Shown here piece after piece: positions 46,301 to 58,511 of a stretch of DNA of 64,000 nt. How positions within the stretch are numbered: position 1 is the stretch's first letter; every line of letters begins with the position of its first letter. The translations under genes and the position numbers were made by a program. This DNA comes from Linum tenue (lineage: Eukaryota; Streptophyta; Magnoliopsida; Malpighiales; Linaceae), in assembly GCA_946122785.1 (NCBI GenBank), contig CAMGYJ010000002.1, positions 42,558,495 to 42,622,494 of the forward strand. Reading direction: 5' to 3'. Under the pieces are notes generated by a model. The model was not told the DNA's origin. It saw only the letters and a program-made list of their open reading frames with translations, and did not search any database.

Positions 46301-46652
46301 GTGATAATCAAATATAGTTTACCATTAATTAATTTAAAACTATCTAATTGCCTAGACAACTTGCATACTTTGATGTTTTGATTTCATGATGCCTTGTTTA
46401 ATCTTTTTCTGTCAACTAACTAAACTGAGAAACAAACTTAAACTTTAAACTGGAAGACCACACGTCCAGTCAGTGTATGGGCTTCTCAGTTGTCAAACAT
46501 AATTCACCAAGTAAATGGAATGGAAGTCCAACTCCAAAATTCAAACGGTGGAACGCACTAGGAAGATATTTGGCGCGGCATCCTAATCGCGCGTGAAGCC
46601 CTCTCCGTCTGTTACCTAATCCCCAGTACCTAATCCTTGGCGCCATTGTACA

Positions 46653-47206
46653 TAGGATTGGCAATTTTGCTCATCCCCATGGGTATTTTACTATCCAACC
46701 CAATTGGGTTGGGTATGAAATCCAAATATATGGATATGGGTAGAGTTTGATGGGTTTGTACCCATACCCATTTACTTTGGGTTAGGTTGGGTTTATAACA
46801 AATGGATTTGGGTTTGTACCCATGCCCAAATACAAATTACAGTTTGGTACCTAAACTTAAAAGATATGCGTATTTAGTACCTAAATTTAATTTTTTTACA
46901 TATAAGTCCTAAAAAAATCAATGGAAAATTACGTTTTGGTACCTAAATTTTTTTGGTCTTACATTTTCGTACCTAAATTTTTCAAGGTTTACAAATAAGT
47001 CCAATTTTTGCATGTGTAGTTAAAACACCCTCAAGTAAATGGATATCCATATCCAACCCATACCCATTTAGATAATATCCATATCTAACCCAAACCCATA
47101 TACAAACCCCAAACCCATACACACATCACCCAAACCCTACCCATAATAAATGGGTCTACTTGGGTTTGGGCAAAATTACCCATGGGTGGGTAAATTGCCA
47201 TCCCTA
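46653..47206. mobile_element. hAT (Ac-like) MITE
   Basis: The ends read TAGGATTGGCAATTT and AAATTGCCATCCCTA. Flanking 8-mers attgtaca (46645-46652) and tttgtaca (47207-47214) match at 7 of 8. The interior is full of TACCCAT/ATGGGTA words. A block of repeated ggtacctaaa words (46843-46985) may be a smaller nested element. Confidence 0.85.
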
Positions 47207-47214
47207 TTTGTACA

Positions 47215-47822
47215 CGAGGAGGTAGCGACATCTGTGGCCGCTCGACTCAACCATCAACCGGGGAGCTAGCCCTAGCCCCAACGATCTCTACCTCATTGGA
47301 ACCTGCTGTCGGTGAGGAGTTATCCGTAGCTTCAATGCCATCGTTAGCAGCAACAACCACCATCAATTCTGCCGCTGCAGCTGTTGTGCGAACTGTCGCT
47401 GCACCAGCCATCATCCCGGTCATTGTTTATAACTGTCGCTGCAGATCCCCCACCATTCTCCCGGCGAATTGATGGGAGAAACAACAAACAAAATCACTCT
47501 TTCTCCACCAGCGTTGACATCGATTCCACATCCACAACGTACCAATCCACGCCGGCATATTCAATGTCGATATCTTTTTTGCTATTTCTGTGGAAATAGT
47601 GGATTGCAAAAGGGGAAGGTCGATATGTGGAGCCAAACGAAAGCTCTTTCAATGAGGATCCAGGCTAGCACCGACGGGATCTGGGAGACCCTCCACATCG
47701 CATCATTGCCAGCACTTCCTCGTCTCTCTCTCTCTCGTCAGACTCTCCAGAAGGAAATTAAGGAGAACCCAGCTCCAACCCCAATTCCAATACAAACCAG
47801 CCTTCTAAAAAGTCATTCGAGA
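47215..47822. other. GC-richer segment with an unassigned ORF
   Basis: An open frame from 47469 runs to 47993, crossing into the MULE terminal repeat, which argues against it being a real gene. It includes RYLFCYFCGNSG, faintly like the first half of a zinc knuckle. Sequence to the right of the MULE (53341-53450) would have been contiguous with it. No function is assigned. Confidence 0.3.
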
Positions 47823-48203
47823 TTGGAACTCGGGGTTAATTGCACCCGATGTTACTTAAGTGAAGATAATGTTGCAGGGCTAGCACTTAAACAGATTTTG
47901 TTGCAACAAATCCCCTTACCTAAGTTTCCGGTTGCAAAGCTACCAGTTCCGTCGACGGAAGTAACGGCAGGTACCAAATACGTAATTTGCTAGGACAAGC
48001 AGGTAGGACATGTCATAACAGCTTCCTGACTTATCTTCAATCCAAATGACTCATCCGAGCCTTTCTTTCCCGCTCATTTTCCCGCTCTTCCCTTCCTCTT
48101 ATATTCTGGAAACTCTTTGTCAAACCTTCCATCCCCAAAATTTCCTCACCCGAAACACACCCTTCTCTCTTTACACCCTCTTCCTCCTTCCTCCAAGTCG
48201 ACA

Positions 48204-48579
48204 ATGGCGGCAATACCTCCAATGTGCCGGTGTGTTGTACCGGCGGTTCTTCGAACCTCGTGGACTGATGCCAACCCCGGAAGACGGTTCTTCGGTTGTG
48301 CCAATTATCGGGTATGCTGATTAAATCTTCATTTCATTTTGGCGTGTACTGCAAATGCTAAATCTTTCCCATATCTAAACTATGGATCTGGTTCTTCTGT
48401 TGTTTGATTCGTAGGGTGTAAATGCATGCAATTATTTCCGTTGGATCGATCCACCACTTGAAGATAACATTAAGAGCCTTGTTCTTGCATTGCACAAGAG
48501 AATCCGAGAGGTGGAGAGGAGGAACAATCACAGCTCATTTGTTAGAGAAATGAGCAAAAGTTTTTTTTCTTGTGGTTAA
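48204..48579 (+). CDS. GRF-type zinc-finger protein of the MULE, two exons, 90 aa
   Basis: Exon 1 is 48204-48311 (36 codons), the GT-AG intron is 48312-48414, and exon 2 is 48415-48579 including TAA. The junction is phase 0. Residues form the GRF zinc-binding fold: MCRC near residue 7, then TSWTDANPGRRFFGCANY, and CNYFRWIDPP after the intron. GRF fingers bind single-stranded nucleic acid and are common in plant transposons and in short plant proteins of unknown role. A short coiled-coil-like tail (LHKRIREVERRNN) follows. The frame is intact. It could be an accessory transposition protein or a captured host gene. Confidence 0.8.
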
Positions 48580-49214
48580 GAGTGTGATTGATTACTTGTT
48601 TGGGAACATGTAATGAGGTGAGAACCTGTTTAGGATGATTTATCAATTGGAAACCTGTTTTGGATGATGTAATGAATTTGGAACATGTTAATGGCATGCT
48701 GGAAAGAGTCTGGAGAGTATGAAGTGGGCCTGTGTTCAGATGGTTGGTGATGTATTATTTTTGTCTGTTGGATAGGGGGCCTCTGATACAACTAGCTTAT
48801 TCAACATATGAATCCTGATTTCAAAGTCAATATGTTATAGATGATCTATTTGCATGACTAATGGAAGAACTTTTCTGGTCTCTAATTTCCTCGTCAACAG
48901 TGTTGAGAAGAACTTCATTCTTTGACTGGGTATAGTAACTTTGAGAGGACAAAGAAGTGTTGTTTCCATCTTCAAAATGCAGGATATTTCGAAGGACAAA
49001 GCTAGGCTGCATTTAGCCTAGTTAGAGCAATAAAATAGACAAGCCGAATAAACCAGGGAGAATGTGTGCTCAATTTCAATTAGTGTATATGTTCATGAAC
49101 ACAAAAAATGTATTGGAAACCAAACCACCAAAAAAGACTAGATGATAGTTATGTAACATAATCACCAAAAGCAGCTGACAATCATGTTTGTTTATTGTAT
49201 GGTTCCACCCCCAT

Positions 49215-52200
49215 TTAACTACGAAACAGATCACATCTACCCTTTCCCTTTTGAAACAATAGGAAGTTTGTTTGATCTTCCCTCGCCTTGTGCAAAGCGC
49301 ATTGTTTGTCCCTCAGATTGACTGCTCTGTCGTGGTGGAAGACAAGCTGAATTGAAGTTTTGACTGCCTTGCTGGGATGGGAAAGAAGTAGTTTCAGCTT
49401 GACTTAAGATATGCATTGGACGAGTTCGAGTGCTTTCCTATAAATCAATAGCAATTTGTAAGAGTTCTCACAGTATACAAGTTTTCAAATAATAATGGAA
49501 TTTAAACATTAAGACCATACATCCGGCATCCACTGTAAAACAACACCAGATGATCCCATAGCTTGTGTGCTTCCCTACAAATCAGATACATAAACATCAG
49601 AAATTAAATTAATTTCAAGCAAACAACTATAAAAAAACTATAAAAGTCTCACCTCTGTTGATGATCTTTGAGTTGATGCAGCACCTTCTACTGAGTTTTT
49701 CCCCTTCTTCCCCTTTGTATGGAAAGACTTATTGTGCCCTGGCTGCTTACACTCACTACAATGAATGGTTCCCCCCTTCCCCTTCCTACTCATTCTTTCA
49801 TTTTCAGCTTTAAACTTGCGTTTCTGTTTATCAGGACCAGCGGTCTCCTCAATACCCTTTCTCCTTTTGGTATGGCGCCTTCCTTTCTTTGACTCTTCTA
49901 CAACTAGCTCTGGTGGCAACACAGGCTCCTTCCCACTTGGCAACCAAGATTCTGGCCCAACCATTGGTTCCACCTCACCAGAGTAAGCTGCAAGGTAAGT
50001 TCCAATCTCATAGCACTTGTCCACATACTGCTCTACCCTTATCGAGAGTTGCCATATGCAGCGTATGGCGTGAGGGCAAGGTAAACCTGTTAATTCCCAC
50101 ATCCGACAAGTGCATTTGGACTTGCTCACATCCACAACAACCTGACCTTGAGGACATGAAACCTCAAACTTCTATGGACCACTCTGAATGGCATTACAAG
50201 TGAAGCTAGCTTTCTGAGCCAAATCTAGCTTTTTCTGGATTTTAGGACAGAAACGACCCTTCCATTTCAACACTGCAGTTTCCTTCCTAACACGAAATCG
50301 ATGCATCAAAATTTTCTTAATAGTCTCGAACATGCTTATGATCGGTTTGGTCCTAGCTCCTAACAAAGAGTTCTTCCAACTTTTAGCGATGTTGTTTGTC
50401 AACATATCTGACTTGCAATATGGCTGGAAGTGTGTTCTCATCCATTGTGAAAATGGCTTATCAAGCAACCACATATGAGCTGTCTTATTATAAGCCTTAA
50501 ACTCAGTCATGCACCTCTCAAATTCTGATCCATAACTAGCTCTAGCACAATTCCATAATAAGTCTTTGGTTTTTTTGTTACCTCCTTGTGCCCAAAACAG
50601 ATTGGAAACGAAGTGTCTCACACAACATCACTGCTCGGCATGTGGAACAACACTCTCCAAAACATTCAATAGGCCCTGCAAAATAGCATTACAAAACAAT
50701 AAACATGTCAATATCTTATTACTCTACTGAAGAAGCCGTATTCACTAAGTAAACATCATTACTTTTTGCTTATCTGACATGAATGTCCACCTTCCTGGAT
50801 CCTTGAAGATATTAAGATCTAGACAGAACTGGTTTAAGAAATGAGCACCAGTTGTCTCCATTCTCAACTTTGACTGCATCATATGCTAAAGGAAAACTCC
50901 CTCCATTACCTTTCTACAGAAAGAAGCCCCCTTCTTACAAGGTTCTAAACAACAGTACATTCTCTTGAAGACATTGGAATTTTCAGTTGTTTCCACATAC
51001 CAGGTTGAACCAGGACTTGTCCTACGAACTTGAGCACAATAGTCCTGCAGCTTATGATATTGGGCCTTAGCATTGCCTCTTATAAGATCCTTTGCAAGTC
51101 ATTTAATCCTCCATGCCTTCCACCTTGAAATAGTCCAATTATAGTCTTCTGCAACTGTTTGCATAATTGATGCAGCTCACCTATCCGGATCAGCCTGAAA
51201 CCTCTGTATGTATCTTTTGGCGATGAAATTAGCATCCCCAAATGTGTTCTTGAACACCAAGACACAACCCTCATGCCTTAGACAACATGATCTTATCTGA
51301 ACTACCTTTCCATCATCAGTTGGGGCTACCCATATGTTCCATGGACATCCTGGTTGGCATACAACTTGAACTCGTTTACTATCACTATGCTTAAACTTGA
51401 GTGGCTGTTTGTTGTTGATAGAGTAGTTCTTCACAGCATCCTTGAAAGTGTCTTTATCCCTGAAAATTTGGTGCAGACAGAACTGGGGATCATTCATGTC
51501 TTTCTCTGGATTGAACTCAGGGTACCTTGAACGAGTTGGAACCCTTTGCTGTTCGTCTTCTTCATCTGAATGGACGCTGCCTAGGTAATTTGAATCATAT
51601 GCTTCATCCTCTTCAGGAACCTCAAATACATCATCAATATACATGTCATGGCTGCCACCCTCCCCATCACTGCTTTGCCACTCCATATTTTCATCACTAG
51701 CCTCAAAATCAGCAACCAAACCTCGTTCAAGATCACTCTCCACATTGTCATCAATATTAATTTCAACTAGTTCCCTGCTGTCACCTTCTCTTTCAGCCTC
51801 CCCTGCATTGTTTTGGCAGGCAAAATCATATTCTGCCTCATTCATTCCCTTGCTGCCACCATCAATGCCACCATCAGTTCCATTGTTGTGGGAGAATGCC
51901 TCTGCCATATCATGTCGTACTTCAAGTGGGCTTTGGAGAATGTCTCTGCCAACTTCTATTTCATTTTCTCCTTTGTCTGCTTCTAGGTTAGCTTTAGTCA
52001 ATTCTTCTTTATTGATCAGGTAAACCTCAACAAACTTAGAGACTTGAATAACCTTTGCAGCCATGTCCATAATGTCTTTGTCACTTCTCAATTCTTGTAG
52101 CCCTTCCTTCAGTCGTTCTCCTGGTAGTCTCCAATAGTATGCCCAACCATTCTTCAGCCTATATTCCTCCATCATTCTGACACTTTCTGAGAAGCCAAAC

Positions 52201-52493
52201 TCAACAAGATATCCATCCATTTCAAACAAAGATAAGCAATCTGGATCTATCCAGTCCAGATATTTAACTTCACCTCCAAAATAACACAAGTCTTCGTCGA
52301 GAAGATACAACATCTCTCCTTTATAATGGAGCTCGATGGTAAACTTGTCATCATCGATTCCTGCCAAAATCAACAAAAATAAACTTAGCATTTGGAAACC
52401 TGTCATTAGCTGACGAAAATTGCAGCAAAAACACAACTCACCATATGTTGGGATCTGATTAATATCTCCTACTTCCCTAATGGATGGACTCAT
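49215..52493 (-). pseudogene. MULE transposase (MuDR family), multi-exon, decayed
   Basis: The start ATG is 52491-52493. Exon 1 (52442-52493) is joined across a GT-AG intron to an exon ending near 52360. A variable N-terminal domain and an acidic linker are followed by the MuDR DNA-binding region (PEFNPEKDMNDPQF; CQPGCPWNIW, about 51335-51505). Two in-frame TGA codons sit near 51176 and 51110. In the transposase core (50640-50980) the segment that should hold the first catalytic Asp (DG-FLKG) is deleted, while WTFMSDKQK remains. The C-terminus has a SWIM finger (CTCRMWELTGLPCPHAI, about 50045-50115), a degenerate CCHC, and two small exons ending at 49215. It is inactive. Confidence 0.9.
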
Positions 52494-53340
52494 CTTTGCA
52501 GCAACAACACACAATACGCTCGGGGTTGATATATAGGGCTATGGGATTCCCAACTGAGTTCTTTCCTATTCTATTTGCAATCCCTCGGATGGCTGGTTAC
52601 TTGGCACACTGGTGAGAGTCTCTGGATGATCCAAACACAAAGATCATGAGACCACAACAGGTCTATGTTGGGGAATGGCTGCGTCTCTATGCTCCGGTGA
52701 ACGAGCGAATCTCGTCGCTAGAAACAGACAGGCTAGGGCAGGTGTCTGTTTCTAATGCATCCAGGCGACGGCTGGCTGGGTCTAGTCTGTAGTTCACTCA
52801 CACACACTTATCATAATTCATACGAGAAAAGGTAAAACAGGGGAATGAATAATAGCATGAAAGAACGATTGGTACCTGGATGGGCCTTATTTATTCTTGT
52901 TATTCTTCTTTTTGCCACACGAACGTCTTGCTAATCCGCCCCCCCTTTCGTCTCGCGGTCATGTTTCTTGGCGAAGGATTTCGTCTTTGCGAAATTCTAG
53001 TACAGAGTATAGAGGAGGGAGAAGGTCGGAGGAGAAGTCGGCTGATCAAACGAGGGTCCCCCCCCCCCAAAAGAGTCTTCGAATGTTAGTGGCCCCGTTT
53101 GGTGTGGCCCTCGGATGAGTCATTTGGATTGAAGATGAGTCAGCAAGCTGTACTGACATTTCCTGCCTGCTTGTCCTAGCAAATTACGTATTTGGTACCT
53201 ACCGTTACTTCCGTCAACGGAACTGGTAGCTTTGCAACCGGAAACTTAGGGGATTAGTTGCAACAAAATCTGTTTAGTGCTTACCCTGCAACATTATCTT
53301 CACTTAAGTGCCATCGGGTGCAATTAACCCTTGGATCTCG

Positions 53341-53703
53341 TGTGGTGAAATCGGTGGCGAGAGAGGAATAAGTGACGGCTGGAGAGGAAGAAAGGAAAAA
53401 AGTTGAGATGCGGCAGGATGGGAAAGGGCACTAAGGAGGGTGGTGGGGATTTCTATGTTTTTTTATTTTCATTTTTATAATTTAATAATAAATATTTGAT
53501 ACTTGAATTAAATTATAACGAAATATATATTGGCTAACGTGTACTTATATATGTAATGTCAGAGTCAACTAATTGTTGACTCGACGGAAAGTTAACAGTT
53601 TGACTATTATTTTGTTTTTCAAAAGGTTTGACTATTATTTTGTTTAAAATGAAAAGTTTGGCAATTAAATTGTATTTATCCAAAAAAAATTATGCACAAA
53701 AGG
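53341..53703. other. Spacer, no gene
   Basis: A purine-rich start (host sequence flanking the MULE) is followed by AT-rich sequence with a short direct repeat of tttgactattattttgttt (53601-53645). Confidence 0.4.
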
Positions 53704-56399
53704 TCCTATATATTGAGGCTTGAGATCGAAACCTGAGATGAGACATAACTGTAAGTGGCGACCAGAAGATTCAGATCATGACAAGAACACCTCTCCGTTA
53801 TCGCCTGAACACTCGGGACATCTACAGCTTCTCCTGTCTCGGGATTGAAAGTGAACAAATCTCCTCCAGTTTTAAGAAACAAGCACACTCCACTTTTTAA
53901 CCCCGGTCGCGACCCTTCATACCTCGCCTTAGACTCATAGGATAGTTATGGCTGACGAATTCTTTCGTTCACATATAGAAAGAAGCAATACCTTTATAAC
54001 CTCGCCCGCTCGGATTGTACCAGAAAACCCTCTCACATTTCGAGCCCGGGGATTGAACCACTCCAAGATACGGGGGATTATGCTCTTCTTCATCGTAGTT
54101 AACAGTGTAATCGTGCTTCCTCCACGAGTCATTCCTCAAGCTATACACCTCGGTGAAACTCGTAAGACTAGGACAGAAAACCAGGGTTCGAACCACCTTG
54201 TAGTCCTTTTTTTTCGATTCGAAACCGAACCCAAGCTGCTGCAGCACGACATCCGAACTATTCGACGAAGTGGGCAGAATCTTGACCTTGGAAGTCGAAG
54301 GATTCCAAAGAATGATGTCCGCGGGCTCGCCAGGAATCTGGTCTGCTATGAAAAATTATGTCGTCGCAGCAACCCACAACGTGGAACCGAGACCAACCGT
54401 CATAAGGAAGTTCCCGAAACTTTCCGGGAACCGAGGGCAAGCCTAAATATCCCAAATCAACTAAACCATCCTTATGATCCTTCGACTTCGTATCATTATC
54501 ATCCTTATTATTATCCTTCCCGATAACGGGCCGCAAGGCTCCTGTGACGGCGTTGTACGAGAGTATAGAGTAAATGAACCTATAATGATCGTGGCTGAAA
54601 GAACGGCGACGGCGTGTGATCAGAATGTAACATTCCTACCCTCGTACTAATTATTACGTTATAATGACGTGGTTGTGATTGGGTTACAAAAATTGGTCTT
54701 TTGAACCGAAAAGTAATTGAATAGTTGAGTTTTGGACAGAACTGTCAGGAAAGGAAAGTTGGGGAACCTAAGTGTAAGATATGGATGGTTGGACGATTGA
54801 AGGGGGATTTTGGGGAGATAAAAATCTGCCCCATCCCTCTTATCTCATTTTCTTCTCATCTCTTTCCCTCACTCTCTCCCACGTCACTCTCTTGATCTCT
54901 TTCTTCCACTTGAGTTCACCACTCAAAAACCACCACCCCCTTTTCAGAAACAAAGAGTGGAATCTAGAAAGAAAAGCGTATCAGGGAGAGGAAGAAGAAG
55001 AAGGAAGCAAAGGGGGTGCTGCCAATTTTCGTCCAGCAGCAGGACAGCCTGTGAGAAGGACGATTCCGGACAACCAAGCCGTTGGATCGTCCTTCGATTT
55101 GTAGGTTGTGTTTCATACTTCTTTGTCTACGGTTTGACCGTTGGGATCATAGATATGATCTCTGGTTCATCGAGGAAAGTCGCTGGACAGAAGGGGTGCG
55201 ATACTGTTTTTCTGTAGCAGGACAGTAGATTAGAGGTAAGATCCTGTGCGAATCCGTCGTTGGATCGTTCTAGAAATTTGGTATGATGTTAAGTATATGT
55301 ATTTCTTAGAATTGACCGTTCAGAATGTAGTTTTGATGTCGGAGTGGTCAGGAACAATTGTTAGAAGAAGGGGCGTTGGTTTTCAAGTGAAAAGAAAGTT
55401 GTTGACAGTTTTGAAATGTTAAGTTAAAATGATTGCTGGGATCAAACGGCTGATCCAAATGGTCTGAAATTTGAATATGTTGCATCCCTATAAATCTAGT
55501 TTCAGTAGCAACCCTAATCAACCGATTTGGTTAAGTATAAAGGGAGAAATGACCAAAACGGTGAACCAGGGTAAAGTGTGCGGTTGTGCGACTTCTCTAG
55601 TGGCCTTATCGACATGCATGAATACAACCATGATTATGATGATTGTATACGTGTCTTGGTGCTTGAATAACCTGGAAAATTTGTATATAAAGGTAAGGAG
55701 CAAGCCGGGGGCTCATCCAAAGGCAAGGGCATAGCCGAGTGAAGACAAAACTGTGAGTAGATTCTAATCTTAGATCTACTTCAACATAATAACAGTATTC
55801 AGGTCATGAAGCGGCTCTGCTATAATATGTGAATTTATGGGAAATGACATGGCTAGGTGGTATGGCTTATTGGTGTTTATTCATTATCTGCATTTGGTAT
55901 GAAGTTGGAAATGCATGAATTGTGGATGGGATATGAAAAGACATTTTGTTGGTTGATCTTGTGTATGCCTCTGCAAATTTCTATTGTGCCTCTGCAAATC
56001 ATTGCTGCCTCTGCAACTAACATTTCGTAGAATTAGCATGATTATGTGATCTAATTATGAAAATGGTTGAGTGATGATGAAGTGGAATGAAATTTTCATA
56101 TGTGTTGGTTTTGTTGATTTATTGTATGGATTATGAGAAAGTAGTCGAACTTGCAAACCCGTCTTGTCTGCTTAGACTTGGAGTAGGCCATTAGGCTTAC
56201 TAATCCTGTTCTGCTTGAATAACTCGGAGTAAGCTCCTCAGCTTACATTTCATTCAGCTGTGACTGAGGGTGCAAAAGCACTATAAATGCTTCTGAATAT
56301 ATAGTGTACAAGTGAGCCTATGGGTTAATGATTATTGACATGTGTCTAAGTGAACTATTAATGGAAAGAGGTGAATACATAAGAATAAGTAAAAGAGCT

Positions 56400-56670
56400 T
56401 TATGATACCTCGGTACAGTAGTGTGTCCTGTTTGTATCGATAGGGGTAAATCCCACGATACTCCTGTTTGAGCGCTCGTGCTCCGCACCGTGCTGATTGG
56501 GTGACGACCCACGGTACTCATGTTCTGTTCAGTTAGCCGGGCTGGGGTAATCCTGTGGCGACTCCTGTTTTCTATCGGTACGGGTTGCGTCCCGCGATAC
56601 TCCTGTTTCGTGCCTTGTGCACTCCTATTTATACCGGACTGGGTTTTGTCCCGCGGTACTCCAGTTATCT
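56400..56670 (+). repeat. Degenerate repeat of a CGGTAC...CCCGCGATACTCCTG module
   Basis: Five to six imperfect units, each with a gggt-nnn-tccc-cg-tactcctgtt core, spaced 40-60 bp apart. GC content is well above the surroundings. Confidence 0.7.
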
Positions 56671-57165
56671 GATGGCTGTACATGGTTACCTGCAGCCTTC
56701 CACTACTGTACTACCCGGGGAGGATATCATTTAGAAAATTTGAAAGTGATATTGTATAAGCAAAATGCCTCTATCTGTCATCTGTTTTATGTGTTTTGAC
56801 TGTGGGATGTGAACATGTGAACTTGATTGATCCAGTGGAATGAAAAGTATGATAAACAGCTTAAGTCCTGTTATGTGCTAGGGTGTTTCTGCCCGATACT
56901 GTTTTTGTATTGATGTCGATCTGAGCTTAGAATTTATTCACTGAGCGACGACTCATCCTTCGTCACCATTTTTCCTCAGATCAAGATCAGAAGTAAGGTA
57001 TGTACTGTAGATATCGGGACTCAAGCGTGAAGGGAAGCCATGAGGTGGGCGGAGGACTCCGAACTCCTTAAATGTTTTGTGTTGTGTGGATTTTGTAATA
57101 AAGCGAACTTCCCCGGTTTTTCTGTTTTGATTCTGATGAAAATGTAAATTATGGTTTGAAGTTTG

Positions 57166-57213
57166 AAATAAATAAATAAATAAATAAATAAATAAATATA
57201 TATATATATATAT
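57166..57213. repeat. (AAAT)n then (TA)n microsatellite
   Basis: About seven AAAT units, then about nine TA units. The TA run continues on the other side of the MITE (57621-57641). Confidence 0.95.
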
Positions 57214-57620
57214 GGTGCCTTCTACGGTACCTCGGGTGAAATTCGGGGTACCGCATACCTTGAGTATGAAAACGCTATCTAGACCTCGAATTAGCAGGAT
57301 TTTTGGGCATGATACTATACCCTAACCCTTATTGAGTGAACCCTAGGTGCTAATTATCTAAATCTTAAACTATAAACCCTAAGATGGTGCATTACTTTTT
57401 TTTTGCCTATATTTGGAGGAATCATAACCGTCGATTATTGTTTCTAATTAAATTGATCTTGAAATATAAGATTTAGAGAATTAAGACCTAGATTTTGGTC
57501 TTTAAGGGTTAGAGTATAGTTTCATGTCCGAAAGATCAGTCAATTCAAGTTCTGGATAGCGTTTTCTTACTCAAGGTATGCGATACCCCGGATTTCACCC
57601 GGGGTACCGTAGAACTCCCC
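57214..57620. mobile_element. MITE inserted in a TA microsatellite
   Basis: Inverted repeats of at least 65 bp: left GGTGCCTTCTACGGTACC, right inverted GGGGAGTTCTACGGTACC. Both continue with gggtgaaat and gcataccttgagta. It is flanked on both sides by (TA)n, so the exact duplication cannot be read. No gene. Confidence 0.85.
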
Positions 57621-58472
57621 ATATATATATATATATATATAAAGCTCGGGCCCGAGGATGTTTAAACTCGATGTATTTTACTATTTCGTTTTGTAATATA
57701 AAGTAAGGGTTTCACACATAATATGTGTTGGATGATTCTTTACCTCCTCCTCCTTTTTATGGTTGTCGTCTGACCAGAGAACCCGGTGGATGAAGTTGGG
57801 GTCGGAAAGAAGACAACAATATAGTTTGCTGACGCAGCGAAACCTCGCAATACTTCGACCGTCGCGCAACCTTGTCATGATATCGGTGACTATTCCCTCT
57901 TGTACATAGACACACTTTGCATTGCTACGACGGCCATATTAATAAATCAGAATGCGATGGAAACTAAAGTGTATTATTACCGGAAAAAATTACTCTACTA
58001 CAACTATGTATACACCTAGTGGGAAGTAGGAGCGCTGAATTTATATAGCTAGGGACTAGGTCAGCCGTAGGGAAGTTGCTTCTCCTTTTCACTTAGGAAA
58101 ACGGCGAAGGATCAGGAAGCCGAAAGCAAAACTGAAAAATTATCAGGAAACCATTAGTACTTGAGAATTTCAAGATCATAATCGAGGATAGTGTGCTACA
58201 AATCACGATGTAGTAATCTCTAAATATTCATTCATAAATTTGGGGATCACTTTGTAACTTTTCCTTCTCTCTACGTTGCACTAGGTTTAGGAGAGCTAGG
58301 GTTACTTTGTTATATATGTAGGCGGCTGTAGCTTCTGGGAAGTTAACAGAACGAGTGATAATTATATTTTCAGCTCGAGAGCCTCAAACTCTTCGTGGAG
58401 TAGTCCGTTCACATCGAACGGGAAAATCACGTAAATCACGTGTCTCGTTTTATTTTCTTCTCGAATTTTACA

Positions 58473-58484
58473 TGGTATCAAAGC
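58473..58484 (+). other. Copia primer-binding site
   Basis: TGGTATCAAAGC lies right after ...TTTTACA, the presumed 5' LTR end (58472). It differs by one base from the standard initiator-tRNA-Met complement. The start of the LTR, somewhere after about 57940, was not located. Confidence 0.7.
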
Positions 58485-58511
58485 ATGTCTGATCCGACCT
58501 AGTATTTCATC

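Larger units (their letters stand above)
47833..53330. mobile_element. MuDR-like element (MULE), 5.5 kb, two genes
   Basis: Terminal inverted repeats of about 215-220 bp begin GGGTTAATTGCACCCGATG. Flanks ttggaactcg (47823-47832) and ttggatctcg (53331-53340) match at 9 of 10. The element carries a minus-strand transposase and a divergent plus-strand GRF zinc-finger gene. The arrangement is that of an autonomous element, but the transposase is decayed. Confidence 0.95.
54628..57213 (+). mobile_element. Retroposon-like non-coding insertion with an AAAT tail
   Basis: This sequence separates the two halves of the F-box pseudogene. It starts near 54628 and runs rightwards through leader-like sequence (pyrimidine-rich at 54830-54930). 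It contains a repeat module at 56400-56670 and ends in gttttgtaataaag...aaataaataaata followed by (TA)n. The A-rich tail and polyadenylation-like aataaa fit a retroposed transcript. I recognise no coding domain, LTR or target duplication, so the class is uncertain. Confidence 0.5.
53704..57939 (-). pseudogene. F-box protein with F-box-associated domain, split and frameshifted
   Basis: The N-terminal piece (57684-57939) contains an F-box: VTDIMTRLRDGRSIARFRCV, then SDPNFIHRVL. F-boxes bind SKP1 in SCF ubiquitin ligases. One extra base separates the likely ATG (57937-57939) from the F-box frame. After about 3 kb of inserted sequence the C-terminal part runs from about 54628 to 53704. It shows F-box-associated domain hallmarks: DIILWNPSTSKVKILP near 54300, LGFGFESKKKDYKVVRT near 54220 and LKTGGDLFTFNPETGE near 53860. 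Frame changes occur near 54340 and 53960, and part of the domain before the last block is missing. It is a pseudogene of a large plant family. Confidence 0.8.

Noticed and set aside
47469..47993. 174-codon ORF as a host gene
   Set aside because: Its 3' third is the MULE terminal repeat and no homologous domain is clear. It was kept only as an unassigned segment.
51643..52023. 126-codon plus-strand Ser/Leu-rich ORF
   Set aside because: It is antisense to the acidic linker of the MULE transposase.
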